The translations under genes were made by a program, and so were the position numbers. The notes below the pieces were generated by a model, which did no database searches, had not been told where the DNA came from, and saw nothing but the letters and a program-made list of their open reading frames with translations. From NCBI RefSeq assembly GCF_009733595.1, contig NZ_WOFH01000001.1:787232-851231 (forward strand): a stretch of 64,000 bases of DNA. Reading direction: 5' to 3'. Positions within the stretch are counted from its first letter, which is position 1. The number at the start of each line of letters is the position of its first letter. This document shows positions 8,592 through 17,400 of this stretch, in pieces. This stretch comes from Actinomadura litoris. GTDB taxonomy: Bacteria > Actinomycetota > Actinomycetes > Streptosporangiales > Streptosporangiaceae.

Positions 8592-11500
8592 TTGGATGAG
8601 TTCTTCACGCAGGTGGGGAATTTCGGGAGCGCGGTGTCTGGGGGCGTTGATCCCCGTACGGGGTTGTACAACGTCCGGATCGAGTTGGACTCCCTGGTCG
8701 CGAACCGTGGGCTTGGACCGTCGCTGCCGCTGACGCTGACCTACTCGCCGTTGAGTTCGGTTGATTGGGGCCTGGGGAAGGGTGTCTCGCTAGGGCTGTC
8801 GACCTGTGACCGGACCGGCAGGCTGCTGTCGCTGTCCACCGGCGAGCAGTACAAGGTTACCGAGTCTGCGGGGCACGGCACGCCGGTCGCGTTGAATCAG
8901 AACCGCCTAGGTGTGGTCAAGGTCACTAAGGAGGAGGATAAAGGACCACTGTGGTACAGGATCGTTCATAAGTCCGGCGACGTGGAGATCCTGGAGAAGA
9001 AGCCTCAGGCAGATGGCCGATGGATGGTCCCGGTTTACGTGCTGACACCAGCCAGCCACGGCCTGTACATGACGTACAGGAACCTTGATTCCGATGACCG
9101 GCCGCGGCTCAGCCGCATCCAGCAGGACAATACGGAAGATCTACTTTCCGTGACCTACTACGCCGACTCGGAATCCGGGCGGCTGGTGGCCAACTTCAAG
9201 GTGCTGCCGAAGGGGAATAAATATCAGCCCGAGGGCTATGATATCCGGCTGGTACTCGGAAAGAACGGCCTACTCTCCGAGATGAGACATTACGGGCGCG
9301 GGCCAAAAGTGCCTCCGCTGGTGTGGAAGTTCACCTCCGCGGAGGTAGATGGGGACTGGGGGGCGTGGATCACCGGCATGACGATGCCGGGAGGGATGAC
9401 CGAGAAGGTCACCTACAGCACGGGGCGCGGTCACAGGTTCCCGCTCGGCGCGGACCTGAAGGATCTTCCCTACGCGGAGCGGATCGTCCGGTCGCCAGGC
9501 GCCGAACAGCCGGAGATCACGACATCATATACATACAGCAACAGCAATTTCCTCGGCTACGTCCCTCCCGGAGGCGGCTCTGAGAGGAATTCCGGAGGTA
9601 AATGGGAGAAAGACAAAGACAACCTGTACGATGTGGTGGGCGACTACGAGTACCACAGCACCGAACGTCACACCGACGGCCGCGAGATAAAGCGCCGTTA
9701 CAACAAGCACCATCTTCAGACGCGTGAGGAGACCGTTCTCGGCCAATGTTCGCGGGCCGTCACCATCACCTACTACGCCGACCCAGGTAAGCCGTTCGAC
9801 CAGCAGCCTGCGCAGTTCCAGCTCCCCAAGAAGCAGACGGTCACCTGGAAAGGTCCGGGGACGGCAGTCTCGCGTGAGGAGGTTACCTATTCCACCTTCG
9901 ATAAGTGGGGCAACCCTGAAACCCTGACCGAGCCAGATGGCAGCTGGACCAAGTGGGAGTACTACCCGGTTGTCGGGGAGAAGGACAAGTGCCCGCCTGA
10001 CCCGAACGGCTACTGCCGCCTGCCCAAGCGCATCACCCGTACGCCACCGAAGAACGACCCCTTCAAGGCGCCCGTCTACAAGGCGGAGTATCGATACAAG
10101 CTCTATGAGGCCACGGGCTTGATAGTGCCGAGGGTCGTGCTGAAGGAACAGGAATGGCAGTACGCTGACGACAAGCTCCTCAGCCGCGTCGAGTTCGCCT
10201 ACAGCGGGGCCACCACGGACCCTGAGAAGCTGGAGTTCGGCCGCGTCACGACGATGACCGAGACCGAGTACGGCCCGGACGGCACGGCGTACGAGGCCGT
10301 CCACGGCTTCGCCTTCACGGCGGAGAAGGACAAGGACGAACTGTCCGAGACTCATACGCTGAAGACCCATGACGGACGCACCGCGAAGCGCGCACAGGTG
10401 CGGTCGCGCTTCACCGGGCGGCTGCGGTCCGCCACGGATGCGCAGGGCAACACCGAGGTGATGACCTACGACGGGCTGGGGCGCCTGCTGACGCGCACCG
10501 CCAACCCGGGCACCGACTACCAAGCGGAGCAGGTCCTCGACTACCTGGTGGGGGACGGCAAGGCAGGCAGTGATCCCTTCACCGTGACGCTCACCGATGC
10601 GCGAGGAAACCGGTCACGCGAGATCATGGACGGCGCCGGCCGACCCATCCTGCGGCAGCGACTGGACCGTGACGGCGACGGTTCCTGGCGCACGGTCCAG
10701 ACCCTCCGCTATGACGGGCAGGGGCGGCTCGCGGAGGTGTCCACGCTGGACTACGAGCGGGCCGGTCAAAAGTCCAAGGAGACCCAACTCCTGGAGACCG
10801 AGTCCTTCGCCTACGACGACTGGGACCAGCTGGCGACCGTGACCTCCCGCGCCGGCTCGACTCGGTTCACCCAGGTCGACCCGGTCCGGCGGACCGCGAA
10901 AACCTGGATGAAGGGACCTGGTCTGGTGTCCGGGAGCGAGGTCGCCGAATACAACACCCGGGGTGAGCCGATCAAAATCACCCGGCACCTCAGCGACGGA
11001 ACAGCCGCGGGTGAAAGGCGACTGGAGCGGGACGGCTGGGGGCGGGTGCGCAGCGAGACCGACGCGTGCGGCAACGCCACCAAGTTCGACTACGATCCGC
11101 GCGGCCGACTCACCGTGACCACACTGCCGGACGACACGAGGATCCGCCGCTCCTACGCACCGTTCTCACCGGACACGCTGATCACGGAGGTCGCCGTCGG
11201 CGCCGTGCCTTACGGCACGCAGAGCTTCGACGGCCTGGGCAGGCTCACCTCCACCGCCTCGGGCGGGCGGACGTGGTCCTACGCCTACGCCGATGATGCC
11301 AGCCCCCGCCCGTCGACGATCACCGCACCCGACGGCCGGGAGGACTACACCTACGTCCGCGAGCTCGGCAACGCCATCATCAAGGTCAAGGCCGTCGGTA
11401 AGGTCCCGCCCTACACCCTCACCAGGACCCTTAACCTCGACCGAGTCTCCGGCCTTCTGACCACTTCCAGCGACGAAATGGGCTCAGCGGTCACCGGAGT

Positions 11501-13679
11501 CGCCCGCGACTATCACCCCTCGGGTCTACTCCAGGCCGAGCACATCACGGCTCCCTACCAGCCGAAGTACAACACGCGCGCCTCCTACACGGTGGGAGGC
11601 CTCGACCAGGACTTCACCGGCACGGACGACACCGTCCAGAAGATCAGCCGGGATACCTACGGCCGGATCAAGGAGGTCATGGATCCGGGCATGAAGGTAT
11701 CGGCGACCTACGATTCCCTCGGCCGCATGAACGCGTGGACGGCCACGGACCTGGTGTCGGGCTCCACCCTGACAACAGTGCTTACTCTGGACGACTTCGG
11801 CCGCGAGAAAAATCGCACGATCACCAGCAGCCGCAACGCCATCTGGGAACTCACCCAGACCTGGCAGGACAACGATCTGCTCAGCACGCGGACCCTCACC
11901 CGCGGCACCACGAAGCTGCGCTCAGAGACCTTTACCTACAACGCGCGCGGCCAGGTCACCAGGTACCAGTGCACAGGCGCGGAAGCCCCGCGGGACCAGT
12001 ACGGCCAAACGATCCTGGAACAGGTTTTCACCTACGACAAATACGGCAACATCACCGCATGCACCACCCAGTTCGGTCCTGGCAATCGCGATGACGCCAC
12101 CTACGAGTTCAAGGGCTCCGATCGTTGCCAGCTCACCGCCATCACCCATACCCACGCCTCGTACCCGTCCAAGACCGAACTGGCGTATGACAAGGCCGGG
12201 CGGCTCACCAGCGTGCGGTGCCTCGACAAGGCCGGCATGGAACTCCCCGGCAGGCGCACGCTCGCCTACGACCCCCTTGGCCGCCTGCACGAGGTGGAGG
12301 AGGTGGGCACCGCTGGCGCGGTCAGCACGCTGAGCCAGTACCAGTACGACCCGCTGGACCGGCTGCTGACCCAGAAGACAACCACCACGACCTGGGCATT
12401 CGCCTATCGGGACCTCTTGCTGGCGTCCGAGGCCGAGACTGTGACCGGCGCGGGGAACGGCGACGGGAGGAGTCAGGGTACGCGGCTGCTGCGGCTGGGC
12501 CAGACATGTGTGGCCCAGCAGCGCGGGGGCAGCGGGGGACAAGACCAGCCCGAGGTCCGGCTGCTCGGCGCCGACGGCAAGGGGAGCGTGCTGGTGGCGG
12601 CCGGAGGCGCGCAAGACGGCGAGCACGAGGGCAAGGAGGAGTACGCCTACACCGCCTACGGCTATACCCCCCAGCCGTCCGGCGGGCCGGGCGCCAGCTT
12701 GCTGGGCTATGACGGGCAGCGGACCGACCCGGTCCTGGGCTGGCTGCATCTGGGCAACGGCTACCGACCCTACGACCCTTCACTGATGCGGTTCACCGTT
12801 CCGGACAGTCTCAGCCCCTTTGGCCCGGGTGGAATCAACCCCTACGCGTACTGCCTGGGCGACCCTGTCAACCGGGTCGACCCCTCAGGACACCTGAGCT
12901 GGGGGGCATGGGCGATGATCGGCCTGGGCGTCGCCGGCCTAATACTGACCGCCGGCGTCGCCGGGGCGGCGATCGTCGCGGCCGGCGGCGTGGCGGCGGC
13001 GTGGAGCGCCGCATCGGCCACGGCGCTGACCGTCGGCGCCCTCTCCGTCGTCGGTGACGTGGCTGCGATCGCCAGCGGCGCCCTGGAGGAGGTCGCGCCG
13101 CGGACTTCGGAGGTGCTGGGATGGGTGGCCCTCGCCGCCGGGCTCCCCGCCGCCGTTCGCGGTGTTTCCGCGCTCGCCCGTGCCGGCTACCGCCTAGTCA
13201 GGCCAGGGAGCGGCCATATCGTCCCTATCCCGGTCCGGTCGCAGTACAACACAACGGTGGACCGCCTCGGTCCCAGGTTCACGCCGCACACCACCCAGGC
13301 CGGAAACAAGGTGTGGACCACCGTGGCAGAAGTCCGTCCGCATCATGTCGCGGAAGCCGCCGAAGAGGCCGCGAAACACGGGAACAGAGTCCGCATCCTG
13401 AGTGGAGCGCACATCAAAGACTTGAAAACCGGCCAGCTGGAAGGGAAACTGGAATTCTTCCTGCGCGACATGAGCCTTGCCAAGAAAAACGTATCTGTCT
13501 GGGACGTCATGGCGCTGACCGACGATGCGGGCAATTTGAGGTCGACGTCCGCCGAGCTGCGGAGCATCCTGCAAGAGCCCGGCACCGATGTCATCATGGC
13601 GTTCTGCTACAGCAGGGACCTGAAGGCCGTCCGGGAGATACTGGACCTGAAGCGCACGAAAATCTACGTGGGGCCCTGA
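8592..13679 (+). CDS. RHS/YD-repeat protein with variable C-terminal domain (paralogue 1)
   Basis: TTG 8592 follows AGAGGTG at seven bases, and the second RHS protein begins the same way (FFTQxGNF-SAVSGGVDPRTG). The 1,695-residue product has a long YD-repeat shell (TYDGLGRLLTRTANPG, DYDPRGRLTVTTLPDDT). The RHS core ends near residue 1434 (GWLHLGNGYRPYDPSLMRFT, NPYAYCLGDPVNRVDPSGHL). A hydrophobic segment spans ~1437-1505, followed by a C-terminal domain of about 165 residues. That tip holds ILSGAH (His1607) and VIMAFCYSR (Cys1672), a pattern shared with the second RHS protein. RHS shells enclose and deliver C-terminal toxins, so a toxin role is inferred. No signal peptide, PAAR domain or adjacent same-strand immunity gene is visible. 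Confidence 0.9.
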   Translation: MDEFFTQVGNFGSAVSGGVDPRTGLYNVRIELDSLVANRGLGPSLPLTLTYSPLSSVDWGLGKGVSLGLSTCDRTGRLLSLSTGEQYKVTESAGHGTPVALNQNRLGVVKVTKEEDKGPLWYRIVHKSGDVEILEKKPQADGRWMVPVYVLTPASHGLYMTYRNLDSDDRPRLSRIQQDNTEDLLSVTYYADSESGRLVANFKVLPKGNKYQPEGYDIRLVLGKNGLLSEMRHYGRGPKVPPLVWKFTSAEVDGDWGAWITGMTMPGGMTEKVTYSTGRGHRFPLGADLKDLPYAERIVRSPGAEQPEITTSYTYSNSNFLGYVPPGGGSERNSGGKWEKDKDNLYDVVGDYEYHSTERHTDGREIKRRYNKHHLQTREETVLGQCSRAVTITYYADPGKPFDQQPAQFQLPKKQTVTWKGPGTAVSREEVTYSTFDKWGNPETLTEPDGSWTKWEYYPVVGEKDKCPPDPNGYCRLPKRITRTPPKNDPFKAPVYKAEYRYKLYEATGLIVPRVVLKEQEWQYADDKLLSRVEFAYSGATTDPEKLEFGRVTTMTETEYGPDGTAYEAVHGFAFTAEKDKDELSETHTLKTHDGRTAKRAQVRSRFTGRLRSATDAQGNTEVMTYDGLGRLLTRTANPGTDYQAEQVLDYLVGDGKAGSDPFTVTLTDARGNRSREIMDGAGRPILRQRLDRDGDGSWRTVQTLRYDGQGRLAEVSTLDYERAGQKSKETQLLETESFAYDDWDQLATVTSRAGSTRFTQVDPVRRTAKTWMKGPGLVSGSEVAEYNTRGEPIKITRHLSDGTAAGERRLERDGWGRVRSETDACGNATKFDYDPRGRLTVTTLPDDTRIRRSYAPFSPDTLITEVAVGAVPYGTQSFDGLGRLTSTASGGRTWSYAYADDASPRPSTITAPDGREDYTYVRELGNAIIKVKAVGKVPPYTLTRTLNLDRVSGLLTTSSDEMGSAVTGVARDYHPSGLLQAEHITAPYQPKYNTRASYTVGGLDQDFTGTDDTVQKISRDTYGRIKEVMDPGMKVSATYDSLGRMNAWTATDLVSGSTLTTVLTLDDFGREKNRTITSSRNAIWELTQTWQDNDLLSTRTLTRGTTKLRSETFTYNARGQVTRYQCTGAEAPRDQYGQTILEQVFTYDKYGNITACTTQFGPGNRDDATYEFKGSDRCQLTAITHTHASYPSKTELAYDKAGRLTSVRCLDKAGMELPGRRTLAYDPLGRLHEVEEVGTAGAVSTLSQYQYDPLDRLLTQKTTTTTWAFAYRDLLLASEAETVTGAGNGDGRSQGTRLLRLGQTCVAQQRGGSGGQDQPEVRLLGADGKGSVLVAAGGAQDGEHEGKEEYAYTAYGYTPQPSGGPGASLLGYDGQRTDPVLGWLHLGNGYRPYDPSLMRFTVPDSLSPFGPGGINPYAYCLGDPVNRVDPSGHLSWGAWAMIGLGVAGLILTAGVAGAAIVAAGGVAAAWSAASATALTVGALSVVGDVAAIASGALEEVAPRTSEVLGWVALAAGLPAAVRGVSALARAGYRLVRPGSGHIVPIPVRSQYNTTVDRLGPRFTPHTTQAGNKVWTTVAEVRPHHVAEAAEEAAKHGNRVRILSGAHIKDLKTGQLEGKLEFFLRDMSLAKKNVSVWDVMALTDDAGNLRSTSAELRSILQEPGTDVIMAFCYSRDLKAVREILDLKRTKIYVGP

Positions 13680-13774
13680 CCCGCGAAGAACGCCCACCTG
13701 GATCGATGGCGGAGCAGCGGCGCCCGGCGCGTCGCGGAGACTGGTTTCCGTGGCGGCCGCATGCCATCGAAGCG

Positions 13775-13817
13775 GCCTGTGCCGCCCTGGCCAGCCGCGG
13801 GCCAGGGCGGCACAGGC
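13775..13817. terminator. bidirectional hairpin between convergent genes
   Basis: An 18-bp perfect stem, with left arm 13775-13792 (gcctgtgccgccctggcc) and right arm 13800-13817, closes on the loop agccgcg. It sits between the stop of the first RHS gene and the stop of the convergent 112-residue gene, so it can end both transcripts. Confidence 0.75.
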
Positions 13818-13823
13818 ACCGGG

Positions 13824-14162
13824 TCACTTGATGTAAGGCCCGTAGTTGATCTGTAGATTGCTCTCCCCGTCGGCTGGGTCTGCCCAGTATGTCCAGCCCT
13901 TGTAGCCATTCGGATGGCTTGAATCTCCCTTCGTTGTACTGTTCAGACGGTCCGCGTAGCCGAATTTGTTAATATTAACCGGATCCCCGTCCCGGATGTA
14001 CTTCTTTGCCTCTCCCTCGGACTCAGAAGTCTTTCCGGACATGATCCTCCCTTCCTTGTCGACTCTCGCCCACGAGCTTTTGCCCTCGAAGAAGAGGGAG
14101 CCGTACGGATCCTCCATGATTTTCCAGCTGCCAACCCTGATCTCTGCGGAATCTCCTGGCAT
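13824..14162 (-). CDS. hypothetical protein between the two RHS genes, AT-richer
   Basis: ATG 14162 is chosen because GGAGGAGG lies seven bases upstream; the frame stays open to 14267. The 112-residue product is soluble and rich in Gly, Ser, Lys and Tyr (GSWKIMEDPYGSLFFEGKSS, EAKKYIRDGDPVNINKFGYA, GYKGWTYWADPADGESNL). It uses far more A/T-ending codons than the RHS genes. It lies antisense between them and ends at the shared hairpin. Position beside polymorphic-toxin shells suggests an immunity protein or a displaced toxin tip, but I recognise no family and the antisense orientation is unusual for an immunity gene. Confidence 0.6.
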   Translation of the reverse strand: MPGDSAEIRVGSWKIMEDPYGSLFFEGKSSWARVDKEGRIMSGKTSESEGEAKKYIRDGDPVNINKFGYADRLNSTTKGDSSHPNGYKGWTYWADPADGESNLQINYGPYIK

Positions 14163-14449
14163 TCCTCTGCCTCCTCCGATTATCGCTAGCTCCGATGCTG
14201 ACACGAAGGCCGCCTCTTCCTGGTGCGAGCCGACCCTCCTTGCTTTCCCCCTACCCGGGAATCTCACGCCGTACCCTCGGCGTACGCCCAGAATTGCAAC
14301 CCCTGAACGGGGACGAGTCAGGCTATAAATGGATTACGGTCCACGCAAAGACATCGCCCATCCGTCCCGGCATTTCGGGCAGGGGAGCGGTGCCGTGTTT
14401 ACCTTACGTATCCGTGGTCATACCGAGGGTGCTGGTTCGGGAGGATGGG

Positions 14450-17400
14450 ATGGACAGCTTCTTCACCCAGGCGGGAAATTTCACCAGCGCGGTGTCGGGG
14501 GGCGTGGACCCGCGTACGGGGTTGTTCACTGTGCGGATCAGGCTGGGCGTGGTGACGGGGAACCGCGGCCTGGGCCCGTCGCTGCCGCTGACGCTGCTCT
14601 ACTCGCCGCTGGTTACGGCGGATGTCGGCCTGGGACGGGGGGTCTCGCTCGGGTTGAGCACGTATGACACGCGCGAGGGACTGCTGGCCTTGTCGACCGG
14701 GGAGCAGTACAAGGCGTTGGACATCGGCACGAAGGTGGTGTTGCAGCAGAGCAAGCTCGATGCGGTCCACGTCAGCAGGGACGAGGCCGGGGAGTGGTAT
14801 CGGATCGTCCACAAGTCCGGCGACGTGGAGATCCTGAGCGGGCCGAAGAACGCCTACAGGCTCAAGGTGCCGACTGTCCTGCTGACACCCGCCGGTCACC
14901 GCCTGACCCTGGAATGGGGACACGAGGGCGAGCAGGCGCGCCTGCAAACGATCAAGGATGACTGCGGCACTCCGCTGCTGAAAGCGGCCTACACCGGGAA
15001 GTCCAGGGTCACCTTGCATGTGCTGCCCGACCAGGCCGAGGGGTATGAGGTGGAGTTGCGCCTGACGGACGGGCTGCTCACCAGGGTGCACCACTCCGGG
15101 CCTGGGCCGCAGGCAAGCCCGCTGGAGTGGTCTTTCGCCTCCAGCCCGATCGGCGAGGACGGGACGTGGGGGACCTGGATCACCGGCGTGACCATGCCGG
15201 GCGGCATGACGGAGAAGGTCACCTACAGCACGGGCACCGAGGGCCACAGATTCCCGGACGGCTCCGGCCTCCCGGTGCTGCCGTATGTGAAGCGGTTCGT
15301 CAAGGCGCCGGGAGGCGAACAGCCACAGATCACCGCGTCCTACACCTATTCCGGCACCAACTTCCTCGGTTACGAGTCCGGAATGAGCTGGGATGCCGAT
15401 CAGGACCACCTGTACGGGGTCTTGGGGAATTATGCTTATCACAGCGTCGAGGCGCGGGAATGCGCGGGCAAGACCACGAGAATCACCCGCGCGTTCGACC
15501 GCTACCACCTGCAGACCGAGGAAACCACCCGGGAAGGCGACTGCTCCCGGTCCGTCCGGACCGAGTACTACGCGGCAAGGGGCAAGACCTTCGCCGAGCA
15601 GCCGCCGCAGTTCCAGCTCCCGGCCAGGCAGAGCGTCACCTGGGACGGCCCCGGCGGCTCGCGTGAGGAGGTCACCAAGACCACCTTTGATGAATGGGGC
15701 AACCCCACGGCCCGGACCGGTCCCGATGGGACGGTCACCACCTGGGCCTACTACCCGGCCGCCGGCGAAGAAGGCGCGTGCCCGCCCGAACCCAACGGCT
15801 ACTGCCGCCTGCCCAAGTCCGTCACCCGCACTGCGCCCGGTACAAGTTTCGGTGATGAGCCCGTTTACAAGACGTCCTACCGGTACGCGGACTACGACAC
15901 CCCCGATCCGCGGGTGCCCCGCGCCGTACTGAAGACCGCGGAGCTGCGATGCGCCGACGGCGAACTCCTCAGCGGCCAGGAGCTCACCCACAGCACCAGG
16001 ACCGGCACCACCGAGGAGAAATTGGAGTTCGGTCGTGTCACCGGCCTGACCGAGACCGAGTACGGACCGGACGGTAAGCCCTACACCGCCGCCCACGCCT
16101 TCACGGTCAGCACCGACGAAGGGGACGGCCTGGTCCAGGTCCACACGCTCAAGTCCCACGATGGACGCACGGTGACGCGCACGCAAGTACGGTCCCGGTT
16201 CACCGGGCGGCTTCAGCGCACCGAGGACCCGCAGGGCAACGTCGAGACCATGACCTATGACCGGCTGGGACGCCCTACCGGCCGCGTCGCGAACCCGGGT
16301 ACCGCCTACCAGGCGGTTCACGCCGTCGACTACGTGATCAGCGACGGCCCCGGGCCGTTCACCGCGACGTCCACGGACCCGCTGGGCAACCAGGTCCGCG
16401 AGACTCTCGACGGGGCGGCCCGGCCCATCCGCCGCGAACGCAAGGACCGCGACGGCGACGGCGCCTGGCATGACGTCCAGACGCTGGCCTATGACGCGCA
16501 GGGGCGCGTGTCCCGGACCCGCACGCTGGACTACGAGCGCCGCGAGGGACAGGACCCCAGGCAGATCGAGCTGATCCGGGACTTCGTCTACGACGGCTGG
16601 GGCCAGGTCGAGACCACGACCTGCGGTGACGGCTCCGCCCGGCTCACCCGCACCGACCCGGTCGCGCGGACCGCGACCACCCAGTTGTACGGCGGTGGCG
16701 ACGCCGTCACCGGAAAGGAGGTGACGCACTACAACGCCCGGCGCGAACCGGTCCGCGTGACCCGATACGACCTGGAAGGAAAGGCCGCGAGTGAACGGAC
16801 ACTGGACCGCGACGGCTGGGGCAGGATCCGCCGCCAGACCGACGAGGCCGGGAACATCACGTACTACGACTACGACCCGCGCGGCCGGCCCGCCCGGATC
16901 ACGCTGTCGGACGGCACCGAGATCAACCGCGCCTACGAGCCGTCCTCCCCGGGGACGCTGATCACGGAACTGAGGGTCGGCGAGGTGCGCTACGGCACCC
17001 AGGAGTTCGACGGCCTGGGCAGGCTCACCTCGTCCCGGTCAGGGGGGCGGACATGGTCCTACGGCTACGCCTCCGACAGCGATCCCTACCCGGCATCGGT
17101 CACCGCACCCGACGGCCAGGTCCGTGACTACCAGCGTGTCCGCCAACTCGCCGGTGCCCTCAGTCAGGTCACGGCAGGCCCGCTCACCAAGGACTTCACC
17201 CGTCACCCCGTCTCGGGGTCCCTGAAGGCCGCCAGCGAGAAACAGGATGGCGAGACCCGCGTCACGACCGACCGCGGCTACCACCCCTCGGGCCTGCTCC
17301 ACACCGACACCACCATGCCCACCGGCCGACCCGGCCACACCACCAGCGCCACCTATACGGTGGGCGGCCTCGACCAGAGCTTCACCGGCGCCGACGGCGC

